Source of the DNA: Candidatus Skiveiella danica
GTDB lineage: Bacteria; Pseudomonadota; Gammaproteobacteria; Burkholderiales; Burkholderiaceae_C
NCBI GenBank assembly: GCA_016721925.1
Contig: JADKHE010000001.1
Coordinates: 434,001 to 498,000 of the forward strand
Direction: 5' to 3'
Length of the DNA stretch: 64,000 bases
Shown: positions 10,308 to 20,421 of the stretch, piece by piece
Numbering within the stretch: position 1 is the stretch's first letter
How the letters are laid out: each line of letters begins with the position of its first letter
The notes under the pieces: model-generated
Databases searched by the model: none
Told to the model about the DNA's origin: nothing
What the model saw: only the letters and a program-made list of their open reading frames with translations
Program-made: the position numbers and the translations under genes

Positions 10308-10943
10308 TCAGGCGGCGGCTTCGAGTCCGTTGCGGAAGTGCTCGCGCATGCGCTGCGCGGCGTCTTCGGCGTTGCGGGCGGCCAGGGCTTTCATGATGGC
10401 CCGGTGTTCGGCCAAAGACTCCTTGACCCGCCCGGACTTGAGCAGCGAGTTCTGCCGATTCAGCTTCATGACCTTGCGCAGATCGGCCACCATCTGGTCG
10501 CGCCACCGGTTGTCGGCAATCTCCAGCAGGCGCATGTGAAAGCGCTCGTTGAGCGCGAAGAAGCGGTCGCGGTCCTGGGCGGCCGTTTCGAGTTCGTCGT
10601 GCAGGCCCTGAAGTTCCTTGAGCTCGTCCGCCGTGGCGGTCTGTGCCACCACTCCGGCGGCGTCCGATTCCAGCAGGCTCAGCAGGTGGTACACATTGCT
10701 CAGGTCTTTTTCCGAGACTTCAGTCACATAGGCGCCGCGACGCACTTTCATGGTGACGAGACCCTCTGCCGCGAGGACTTTCAATGCCTCCCGCAGCGGG
10801 GTGCGGCTGATGCCGTATTCCTCGGCGATCTTGAGTTCGTCGATCCAGCTGCCGGGCGCCAGTTCGCGCCGGTAGATGCGCTGGCGCATCAGCTCGGCGA
10901 CTTCTTCGTACAGGGCGCGAGGGGCAAGTGAGAGGGCGGACAT
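10308..10943 (-). CDS. GntR family (FadR/FCD subfamily) transcriptional regulator
   Basis: A 211-residue regulator. The N-terminal winged helix (LYEEVAELMRQRIYRRELAPG, EEYGISRTPLREAL, GLVTMKVRRGAYV) is followed by an FCD ligand-binding domain with acidic/His metal-site residues (FALNERFHMRLLEIADN, EHRAIMKAL). It is divergent from the methylmalonyl-CoA mutase operon and probably controls it in response to a short-chain acyl-CoA or organic acid; that is inference from position. ATG 10943 is preferred over 10994, because the longer form would code through the putative operator. Confidence 0.88.
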   Translation of the reverse strand: MSALSLAPRALYEEVAELMRQRIYRRELAPGSWIDELKIAEEYGISRTPLREALKVLAAEGLVTMKVRRGAYVTEVSEKDLSNVYHLLSLLESDAAGVVAQTATADELKELQGLHDELETAAQDRDRFFALNERFHMRLLEIADNRWRDQMVADLRKVMKLNRQNSLLKSGRVKESLAEHRAIMKALAARNAEDAAQRMREHFRNGLEAAA

Positions 10944-10986
10944 GAATGATCGGGAAAGGTGCCAGTGTAAGCCAGACTGAATATTT

Positions 10987-11011
10987 TGCATCAATAATTA
11001 TGAATGATGTA
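10987..11011. promoter_or_regulatory. Inverted repeat, candidate operator of the GntR/FCD regulator
   Basis: TGCATCA and TGATGTA are near-perfect inverted half-sites separated by 11 A/T-rich bases, in the AT-rich stretch between the divergent regulator and mutase genes. It is well placed to control both. No binding data; the assignment rests on symmetry and position. Confidence 0.5.
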
Positions 11012-11076
11012 AACTTGAAGCAACAAACCGCGACCACTGGAGACGTGGTTGTGCCCACCAGGAAAGTGCCCACGCC

Positions 11077-13233
11077 ATGAGCCAGAAACAGCCCGAATTC
11101 CAAGCCGCCAGCCTTGAAGCCTGGCACAAGGCCGCCGCCAAGTCCGCTCCTGGCGGCGATGTGAATGCCCTGAACTGGCTGACGCCCGACGGCATCAGCG
11201 TCAAGCCGCTGTACACCGCCGAAGACACGGCCAATCTGCCCTACGCCAACACGCTGCCGGGTTTCGAGCCCTTCCTGCGCGGCCCCCAGGCCACGATGTA
11301 CGCGGTGCGCCCTTGGACGATTCGCCAGTACGCGGGCTTCTCGACCGCCGAGGAATCCAACGCCTTCTATCGCAAGGCCCTGGCGGCCGGCGGCCAGGGC
11401 GTGTCGGTGGCCTTTGACCTGGCCACCCACCGCGGCTACGACAGCGACCATCCCCGAGTGACGGGCGATGTCGGCAAGGCCGGCGTGGCGATTGACAGCG
11501 TGGAAGACATGAAGGTCCTGTTCAACGAGATTCCGCTGGACAAGGTCAGCGTCTCGATGACCATGAACGGCGCGGTGCTGCCGGTGCTGGCCGGCTATGT
11601 GGTGGCAGCGGAAGAGCAGGGCGTGTCCCAGGACAAGCTCTCGGGAACGATTCAGAACGACATTCTGAAAGAGTTCATGGTGCGCAACACCTATATCTAC
11701 CCGCCCGAGCCGTCGATGAGGATCATCGGAGACATCATCGAGTACACGGCCAAGAACATGCCGAAGTTCAACTCGATCTCGATCAGCGGTTACCACATGC
11801 AGGAAGCGGGCGCCAATCAGGCGCTGGAGATGGCCTTCACCCTGGCCGACGGCAAGGAGTATGTGAAGACCGCCATCGCCAAAGGCATGGACGTCGACGA
11901 CTTTGCGGGCCGCCTGTCTTTCTTCTGGGCGGTGGGCATGAACTTTTACCTGGAAATCGCCAAGATGCGCGCGGCCCGCCTGCTGTGGTGCCGCATCATG
12001 AAAGGCTTCAACGCCAAGAACCCCAAGAGCCTGATGCTGCGCACGCACAGCCAGACCAGCGGCTGGAGCCTGACCGAGCAGGACCCCTACAACAACGTGG
12101 TGCGCACCACCATCGAGGCCATGGCGGCCGTGTTCGGCGGCACCCAGAGCCTACACACCAACTCGCTCGACGAAGCCATCGCGCTGCCGACCGAATTCTC
12201 CAGCCGCATTGCCCGCAACACCCAGCTCATCATTCAGGAAGAGACCCACATCACCAACGTGGTGGACCCCTGGGCTGGCAGCTACATGATGGAAACGTTG
12301 ACGCAGCAAATGGCCGACGAAGCCTGGAAGATCATTGAAGAAGTGGACGCCATGGGCGGCATGACCAAGGCCGTGGACAGCGGCTGGGCCAAGCTCAAGA
12401 TCGAGGCCGCCGCTGCCGAGAAACAGGCCCGCATCGACTCGGGCAAAGACGTCATTGTGGGGGTCAACAAGTACAAGCTGGCGAAGGAAGATCCGATCGA
12501 AATTCTGGATGTGGACAACGTCAAGGTGCGCGAGGGCCAGATTGCGCGCCTGCAGCAGATCCGCGCCACCCGCGACGGTGCCAAGGTACAGGCGGCGCTG
12601 GATGCACTGACGGCTGCCGCCGAAAAGGGCAATGGCAACCTGCTCGACCTATCGATCCAGGCGATCCGTCTGCGCGCCACCGTGGGTGAGGTGTCGGACG
12701 CCCTGGAAAGAGTCTATGGGCGCCACCGCGCCGACACGCAAAAGGTGACCGGTGTGTACGCTGCTGCTTATGACTCCGCCGAAGGCTGGGAACAGCTGAA
12801 GAAGGAAATCGCCGATTTCGCTGACGCCTTTGGCCGGCGACCCCGCGTAATGATCAGCAAGCTGGGCCAGGATGGCCATGACCGCGGCGCCAAAGTAGTG
12901 GCCACGGCCTTTGCCGACCTCGGATTTGACGTGGACATGGGCCCGCTGTTCCAGACGCCCGAAGAATGCGCGCGCCAGGCGATCGAGAACGACGTGCACG
13001 CGGTCGGCGTCTCGACGCTGGCTGCCGGTCACAAGACCCTGGTGCCCGCCATCATCCAGGCCCTGAAGGACCAGGGGGCCGACGACATCATCGTGTTTGT
13101 GGGCGGTGTGATTCCGCGCCAGGACTACGATTTCCTGTACGACGCCGGTGTCAAGGGCATCTACGGCCCCGGTACGCCAATTCCTGCGAGCGCCAAAGAC
13201 GTGTTGGAGCAGATCCGGAAGGCTCAAGGGTGA
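11077..13233 (+). CDS. scpA: Methylmalonyl-CoA mutase, single-polypeptide form
   Basis: A 718-residue adenosylcobalamin enzyme that interconverts (R)-methylmalonyl-CoA and succinyl-CoA. The N-terminal TIM barrel is recognised by TMYAVRPWTIRQYAGFSTAEE and GVSVAFDLATHRGYDSDHP. The C-terminal B12 domain carries the base-off signature KLGQDGHDRGAKVVA, where His ligates cobalt. The length fits the large, homodimer-type subunit, as in E. coli Sbm, so no small subunit is needed. Its stop overlaps the start of the MeaB gene, and carboxylase genes follow, defining a propionyl-CoA assimilation operon. Confidence 0.96.
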   Translation: MSQKQPEFQAASLEAWHKAAAKSAPGGDVNALNWLTPDGISVKPLYTAEDTANLPYANTLPGFEPFLRGPQATMYAVRPWTIRQYAGFSTAEESNAFYRKALAAGGQGVSVAFDLATHRGYDSDHPRVTGDVGKAGVAIDSVEDMKVLFNEIPLDKVSVSMTMNGAVLPVLAGYVVAAEEQGVSQDKLSGTIQNDILKEFMVRNTYIYPPEPSMRIIGDIIEYTAKNMPKFNSISISGYHMQEAGANQALEMAFTLADGKEYVKTAIAKGMDVDDFAGRLSFFWAVGMNFYLEIAKMRAARLLWCRIMKGFNAKNPKSLMLRTHSQTSGWSLTEQDPYNNVVRTTIEAMAAVFGGTQSLHTNSLDEAIALPTEFSSRIARNTQLIIQEETHITNVVDPWAGSYMMETLTQQMADEAWKIIEEVDAMGGMTKAVDSGWAKLKIEAAAAEKQARIDSGKDVIVGVNKYKLAKEDPIEILDVDNVKVREGQIARLQQIRATRDGAKVQAALDALTAAAEKGNGNLLDLSIQAIRLRATVGEVSDALERVYGRHRADTQKVTGVYAAAYDSAEGWEQLKKEIADFADAFGRRPRVMISKLGQDGHDRGAKVVATAFADLGFDVDMGPLFQTPEECARQAIENDVHAVGVSTLAAGHKTLVPAIIQALKDQGADDIIVFVGGVIPRQDYDFLYDAGVKGIYGPGTPIPASAKDVLEQIRKAQG

Positions 13234-14243
13234 TTTCAGGCGACTGGTTGCAGGGCGTGGTTCACGGCAGCGCGCCCGTGCGCCGCCGGGCCATGGCCAA
13301 GGCCATCACCTTGCTCGAGTCCACGCGGGCGGACCACCGTGCGCAGGCCGACGAACTGCTGACGACACTGCTGCCGCATACCGGCAGGGCTTTTCGCCTG
13401 GGCATCAGTGGTGTGCCGGGCGTGGGCAAGAGCACCTTCATCGAAGCGCTGGGTTTGTACCTGATCGGCCAGGGCCACCGGGTGGCGGTGCTGGCGGTGG
13501 ACCCGTCCAGCACGGTGTCCGGTGGCTCCATCCTGGGCGACAAGACGCGCATGGAGCACCTGTCCGTGCATGACCAGGCCTATATCCGGCCCAGCCCATC
13601 AAGTGGCACGCTCGGCGGCGTGGCCGAGAAGACCCGCGAGGCCATGCTGGTCTGCGAGGCCGCAGGCTACGACATCGTGATCGTCGAAACCGTGGGTGTC
13701 GGTCAGAGCGAGACGGCGGTGTCGGGCATGACCGACATGTTCGTGCTGCTGCAACTGCCCAATGCCGGCGACGATCTGCAGGCCATCAAGAAGGGCGTCA
13801 TGGAACTGGCCGACCTGGTGGTCATCAACAAGGCTGACATCGACCCCAACGCCGCCATGCGGGCACAGGCGCAGATCACCTCGTCGCTGCGCCTGCTGGG
13901 CCTGCACGGCCACCCGGACCATGCGCACCACGACGATTCGGTCTGGCACCCGCAGGTGATCCAGATCAGCGCCTTGCTGGGGCAGGGCGTGGACGCCTTT
14001 TGGAACACCGTGCGGCGCTTTCGCGATCTGCAGACCGCCAGTGGCCGCCTGGCGGCGCGGCGCCAGCAGCAGGCCTTGGCCTGGATGTGGGAACGCATCG
14101 ACGCCGGGCTCAAGCAGGCCTTCCGCCAGAACCCGAAGGTCCGCGAACAACTGCCCGCGCTCGAGCAACAAGTCCGCAACGGCCAGCTCGCGGCCTCCAC
14201 CGCGGCGCGCACACTGCTTGCCGCGCATGCCGCAGCCGCCTGA
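13230..14243 (+). CDS. meaB: Methylmalonyl-CoA mutase-associated GTPase MeaB/ArgK
   Basis: A 337-residue G3E-family GTPase that loads and protects the adenosylcobalamin of the mutase. Walker A is GISGVPGVGKST, switch-like segments are VLAVDPSSTVSGGSILGDKT and VIVETVGVGQSE, and the base-specificity motif is NKAD. The GTG start at 13230 overlaps the mutase stop (GTGA), with AAGG upstream, which implies translational coupling; an internal ATG at 13293 would remove conserved N-terminal residues. The C-terminal helical arm (WMWERIDAGLKQAF) used for dimerisation is present. Confidence 0.93.
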   Translation: MISGDWLQGVVHGSAPVRRRAMAKAITLLESTRADHRAQADELLTTLLPHTGRAFRLGISGVPGVGKSTFIEALGLYLIGQGHRVAVLAVDPSSTVSGGSILGDKTRMEHLSVHDQAYIRPSPSSGTLGGVAEKTREAMLVCEAAGYDIVIVETVGVGQSETAVSGMTDMFVLLQLPNAGDDLQAIKKGVMELADLVVINKADIDPNAAMRAQAQITSSLRLLGLHGHPDHAHHDDSVWHPQVIQISALLGQGVDAFWNTVRRFRDLQTASGRLAARRQQQALAWMWERIDAGLKQAFRQNPKVREQLPALEQQVRNGQLAASTAARTLLAAHAAAA

Positions 14244-14296
14244 AACCGATTCACCTCCATCCACCCACACCCGAGATTCAACCGAGAGGACCGACC

Positions 14297-15829
14297 ATGC
14301 ACGACATCCTTGTTCAACTGGAGAAAAAGCGCGCAGCCGCCCGGCTGGGCGGCGGGCAGAAGCGCATCGACGCTCAACACGCCAAAGGCAAACTCACCGC
14401 GCGAGAGCGGCTCGAGGTGCTGCTTGATGAGGGCACCTTCGAAGAGTGGGACATGTTCGTCGAGCACCGCTGCGCCGACTTCGACATGCAGGACACCAAG
14501 ATCCCCGGCGACGGGGTGGTGACCGGCTACGGGATGATCAACGGCCGCCTCGTGTTCGTGTTCAGCCAGGACTTCACCGTCTTCGGCGGCGCGCTGTCCG
14601 AGGCCCATGCTGAGAAGATCTGCAAGATCATGGACCAGGCCATGAAGGTCGGTGCGCCGGTGATCGGCCTGAACGACTCGGGCGGGGCCCGCATCCAGGA
14701 AGGTGTGGCCTCGCTCGGCGGCTATGCCGACGTGTTCCAGCGCAACGTGATGGCCAGCGGCGTGATCCCGCAGATCAGCATGATCATGGGCCCGTCGGCC
14801 GGCGGTGCGGTGTATTCCCCGGCCATGACCGACTTCATCTTCATGGTCAAGGACAGCTCCTACATGTTCGTGACCGGCCCGGAAGTGGTCAAGACGGTGA
14901 CGCACGAGGAAGTCACGGCCGAAGAACTGGGCGGCGCGGTGACCCACACCACCCGCAGCGGCGTGGCCGACCTGGCCTTCGAAAACGATGTCGAGGCGCT
15001 GCTCATGCTGCGCCGCCTTTACAACTACCTGCCGCTGAACAACCGCGAAAAGTCCCCAGTGCGGCCCAGCGGCGACCCGATCGATCGGACCGAACTGAGC
15101 CTGGACACCCTGGTGCCGGACAACCCCAACAAGCCGTATGACATGAAGGAGCTCATCGTCAAGACAGTGGACGACGGGGACTTCTTCGAACTGCAGCCCG
15201 AATACGCCAAGAACATCCTGATCGGTTTCGCGCGCATGGATGGCCAGACGGTGGGCATCGTGGCCAACCAGCCGCTGGTGCTGGCCGGATGCCTGGACAT
15301 CAAGAGCTCGATCAAGGCGGCGCGTTTCGTGCGCTTCTGCGACGCCTTCAACATCCCCGTGGTCACTTTCGTGGACGTGCCTGGCTTCATGCCCGGCACC
15401 AGCCAGGAGTACGGCGGCATCATCAAGCATGGCGCCAAGCTGCTCTACGCCTATGCCGAGTGCACGGTGCCGAAGATCACCGTGATCACCCGCAAGGCCT
15501 ATGGCGGCGCCTATGACGTGATGGCCTCCAAGCACCTGCGCGGCGATGTCAACTTTGCCTGGCCCAACGCCGAGATCGCGGTGATGGGTGCCAAGGGCGC
15601 GGTGGAGATCATCTTCCGCGAGGAGAAGAAGGACCCCGCCAAGCTCGCCGCGCGCGAGGCGGAATACAAGGCCCGCTTTGCCAATCCGTTTGTGGCTGGC
15701 GCCCGCGGTTTCATCGACGACGTGATCCTGCCGCACGAGACCCGCAAGCGCATCTGCCGCTCGCTGGTCATGCTCAAGGACAAGAAGCTCGAGAACCCGT
15801 GGCGCAAGCACGGCAACATTCCACTCTGA
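14297..15829 (+). CDS. pccB: Propionyl-CoA carboxylase beta (carboxyltransferase) subunit
   Basis: A 510-residue carboxyltransferase that moves CO2 from carboxybiotin to propionyl-CoA, giving (S)-methylmalonyl-CoA. Typical segments include KGKLTARERLEVLLDEGTFEE, the acyl-CoA site SGGARIQEGVASLGGYADVF, and the biotin-side SKHLRGDVNFAWPNAEIAVMG. GAGAGGA lies 8-9 bases before ATG 14297. It is followed after 20 bases by the alpha subunit, and the context with mutase and epimerase supports propionyl-CoA over other acyl-CoAs. Confidence 0.94.
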   Translation: MHDILVQLEKKRAAARLGGGQKRIDAQHAKGKLTARERLEVLLDEGTFEEWDMFVEHRCADFDMQDTKIPGDGVVTGYGMINGRLVFVFSQDFTVFGGALSEAHAEKICKIMDQAMKVGAPVIGLNDSGGARIQEGVASLGGYADVFQRNVMASGVIPQISMIMGPSAGGAVYSPAMTDFIFMVKDSSYMFVTGPEVVKTVTHEEVTAEELGGAVTHTTRSGVADLAFENDVEALLMLRRLYNYLPLNNREKSPVRPSGDPIDRTELSLDTLVPDNPNKPYDMKELIVKTVDDGDFFELQPEYAKNILIGFARMDGQTVGIVANQPLVLAGCLDIKSSIKAARFVRFCDAFNIPVVTFVDVPGFMPGTSQEYGGIIKHGAKLLYAYAECTVPKITVITRKAYGGAYDVMASKHLRGDVNFAWPNAEIAVMGAKGAVEIIFREEKKDPAKLAAREAEYKARFANPFVAGARGFIDDVILPHETRKRICRSLVMLKDKKLENPWRKHGNIPL

Positions 15830-15849
15830 GACCCGAGGAGAAGAACAGC

Positions 15850-17904
<2,055 letters not shown>

Positions 17905-17910
17905 GCGGCA

Positions 17911-18417
17911 GTGACAACCCTGGATCAATCACTCATGCAACGACCATTCAAGGTGCTGGGCATCCAGCAGATCGCCATCGGCGGGCCCGACAAGAAACGC
18001 CTGCAGACGCTTTGGGTTGACATGTTCGGCCTGGAAGTGACGGGAACCTTCCGCAGCGAGCGCGAGAACGTCGATGAAGACATCTGTGCCATCGGCAGCG
18101 GGCCCTTCAAGGTCGAGGTGGACCTGATGCAGCCGTTGGACCCCGACAAGAAACCAGCGGTGCACGCGACGCCACTGAACCACATCGGCCTGTGGATCGA
18201 CGACCTGCCGGTGGCGGTGCAATGGCTGTCTGCGCAAGGGGTCCGATTCGCGCCGGGCGGCATCCGCAAGGGGGCTGCCGGTTTCGACATCACTTTCCTG
18301 CATCCGAAGGGCAACGACGAATTCCCGATCGGCGGCGAAGGCGTGCTCATTGAACTGGTGCAGGCGCCGCCGGAAGTGGTATCGGCATTCGCGCGCCTGG
18401 CCGCTGCCGCCGACTGA
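17911..18417 (+). CDS. mce: VOC-fold protein, probable methylmalonyl-CoA epimerase
   Basis: A 168-residue glyoxalase/VOC-fold protein. Two beta-alpha-beta modules are visible, with possible metal ligands in LNHIGLWIDD (His) and GVLIELVQ (Glu). In most epimerases the first ligand is His in a DHIGIAV-type strand; here that strand is IQQIAIGG, with Gln at the His position, so metal binding may differ. The substrate assignment rests mainly on being last in the mutase/carboxylase operon, where an S-to-R epimerase is required. GTG 17911 and ATG 17935 are both possible starts; neither has a strong ribosome site. Confidence 0.7.
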   Translation: MTTLDQSLMQRPFKVLGIQQIAIGGPDKKRLQTLWVDMFGLEVTGTFRSERENVDEDICAIGSGPFKVEVDLMQPLDPDKKPAVHATPLNHIGLWIDDLPVAVQWLSAQGVRFAPGGIRKGAAGFDITFLHPKGNDEFPIGGEGVLIELVQAPPEVVSAFARLAAAAD

Positions 18418-18471
18418 GACACTCTGAGCGCGATCCGCGTCGGTCGTGTTCGGGGTGGGGGCACAAAATTC

Positions 18472-18485
18472 TTGATTTGGGTCAT
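18472..18485. promoter_or_regulatory. FNR/ANR-type box upstream of the 2-oxoacid oxidoreductase operon
   Basis: TTGAT-TTGG-GTCAT matches the TTGAT-N4-(A/G)TCAA consensus at 9 of 10 defined bases (using the GTCAA form), 110 bp upstream of the first gene. It suggests oxygen- or redox-responsive control. An FNR-type regulator with the matching recognition helix is encoded at 42122-42826. No -10 element is assigned with confidence. Confidence 0.5.
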
Positions 18486-18594
18486 AGATCGGCGCTTTTT
18501 GCCCGACCGGTCGCACCGAATGGGTGCCTGAAGGAATAGACTGCCCGCACCCGTGGCGCCGCCCCTGGCGCCATTGCTGGTGAAGGAGACCGTC

Positions 18595-20421
18595 TTGCAG
18601 CCAACAAACACCACCCGGCCCGACTATTTTCACAAGGTCGTCGATTGTCAGTGGGCCTGTCCGGCCCACACCCCCGTACCCGAATACATTCGCCTGATTG
18701 GTCAGGGCCGCTACAGCGATGCCTACATGATCAACTGGGTGTCGAATGTCTTTCCCGGCGTTCTGGGTCGAACCTGCGACCGACCCTGCGAGCCCGCCTG
18801 TCGGCGCGGTCGCGTCGAGGAAAACAACGGAGCGGCACCGGAGCCGGTAGCGATCTGCCGACTGAAGCGGGTCGCTGCAGATAACAAGGGCGAGGTCAAG
18901 GCGCGCATGCCCGCCATTGCTGCTCCCAACGGAAAGCGCATCGCCTGTGTCGGCGCCGGTCCGGCCTCCCTGACCGTGGCACGCGATCTGGCCCCGCTCG
19001 GATACGAGGTCACCGTGTTCGACGGCGAAGCCAAGGCGGGCGGCTTCATCCGCTCGCAGATTCCACGCTTCCGTCTGCCCGAATCGGTGATCGACGAGGA
19101 AACGGGCTACATCCTCGACATGGGCGTGAAGTTCCGCAGTGGCGAGCGCGTGGAGTCCATGCAGGCCTTGCTCAAGCAGGGGTACGACGCCGTGTTTGTC
19201 GGATGCGGGGCACCGCGAGGGCGCGATCTCGATGTGCCCGGACGCATCGAGGCTTCTGCACACATCCACATCGGCATCGATTGGCTGGCCTCGGTTTCAT
19301 TCGGCCATGTCACCAATGTGCCGCCCCGTGTCATCGTGCTCGGTGGTGGCAATACCGCGATGGATTGCTGCCGTTCTGCCCGTCGCATGGGGGGCTCCGA
19401 CGTGAAAGTCATCGTTCGCAGCGGTTTCGAGGAGATGAAGGCCTCGCCGTGGGAGAAGGAGGACGCCATTCACGAGGGCATTCCGATCATCAATTTCCAT
19501 GTGCCGAAGAGCTTCGAGCACAAGGATGGCAAGCTGTTGGGCATGACCTTCGAAATCGTGCGGGCGGTCTACGACGAAAAAGGCCGGCGCACGCTCGTTC
19601 CGACAGGGCAGCCAGACGCATTTTTCGAGTGCGACGCTGTGTTGGTGGCCGTCGGGCAGGAAAACGCCTTCCCCTGGATCGAACGCGGCAGCGGCATCCA
19701 GTTCGACAAGTGGGGGCTTCCAGTCCTCGGGCAGGAGACCTTCCAGTCCACCGTGCCGCAGGTCTTTTTTGGTGGCGATGCCGCCTTCGGGCCCAAGAAC
19801 ATCATCACGGCCGTCGCCCACGGCCATGAAGCAGCCGTCTCTATTGACCGCTTCCTGCATGGCGAGTCGGTGGTCACCCGACCTGCGCCGCGGGTCAACC
19901 TGATGTCGCAGAAGATGGGCATCCACGAATGGAGCTACCACAATGATGTGTCGGGAGATACCCGCTTCAAGGTGCCATGGGCCAAGGCCGAGACGGCGCT
20001 GGCCAGCATCCGCGTTGAGGTGGAACTGGGGTTCGACGCAGCCACCGCGTTCAAGGAAGCCAGCCGGTGCCTGAATTGCGACGTGCAGACCGTTTTCAAC
20101 CGGGAAACCTGCATCGAATGCGATGCCTGCGTGGACATCTGTCCCATGGATTGCATCACCTTCACCAGCAATGGCGACGAGGCGGACCTTCGCACCCGCC
20201 TGAAAGCACCCGCGATGCACACGGCACAGGATCTGTACGTGTCGGCCGAACTCAAGACCGGGCGGGTCATGGTCAAGGACGAGGACGTCTGCCTGCACTG
20301 CGGCCTTTGCGCCGAACGCTGCCCGACCGGGGCATGGGACATGCAGAAGTTCCTGCTCAATACGACGCAGGCCGGACCTGGCTGTCGGGACGCACGCAAA
20401 GCACATCTGGAGGTCGCATGA
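18595..20421 (+). CDS. korC: FAD/Fe-S NAD(P) oxidoreductase subunit of 2-oxoacid oxidoreductase (KorC-like, GltD-type)
   Basis: A 608-residue electron-transfer subunit. It opens with a Cys-rich GltD/dihydropyrimidine-dehydrogenase-type Fe-S domain (CQWACPAHTPVPEYI, then GRTCDRPCEPACRRG), followed by an FAD-binding GAGPASL, a second dinucleotide site LGGGNTAMDCC for NAD(P)H, and a C-terminal pair of 4Fe-4S motifs (CIECDACVDICPMDC; CLHCGLCAERCPTGAW). This arrangement resembles the third subunit of the 2-oxoglutarate:NADP+ oxidoreductase reported from Azoarcus, as I recall it. The TTG start at 18595 is chosen because GAAGGAG lies 6 bases upstream; GTG 18553 is an alternative. Confidence 0.82.
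   Translation: MQPTNTTRPDYFHKVVDCQWACPAHTPVPEYIRLIGQGRYSDAYMINWVSNVFPGVLGRTCDRPCEPACRRGRVEENNGAAPEPVAICRLKRVAADNKGEVKARMPAIAAPNGKRIACVGAGPASLTVARDLAPLGYEVTVFDGEAKAGGFIRSQIPRFRLPESVIDEETGYILDMGVKFRSGERVESMQALLKQGYDAVFVGCGAPRGRDLDVPGRIEASAHIHIGIDWLASVSFGHVTNVPPRVIVLGGGNTAMDCCRSARRMGGSDVKVIVRSGFEEMKASPWEKEDAIHEGIPIINFHVPKSFEHKDGKLLGMTFEIVRAVYDEKGRRTLVPTGQPDAFFECDAVLVAVGQENAFPWIERGSGIQFDKWGLPVLGQETFQSTVPQVFFGGDAAFGPKNIITAVAHGHEAAVSIDRFLHGESVVTRPAPRVNLMSQKMGIHEWSYHNDVSGDTRFKVPWAKAETALASIRVEVELGFDAATAFKEASRCLNCDVQTVFNRETCIECDACVDICPMDCITFTSNGDEADLRTRLKAPAMHTAQDLYVSAELKTGRVMVKDEDVCLHCGLCAERCPTGAWDMQKFLLNTTQAGPGCRDARKAHLEVA

Noticed and set aside
13703..15811. 700-codon minus-strand frame over meaB and pccB
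   Set aside because: Low-complexity composition and no motif; the plus strand carries two well-known genes.
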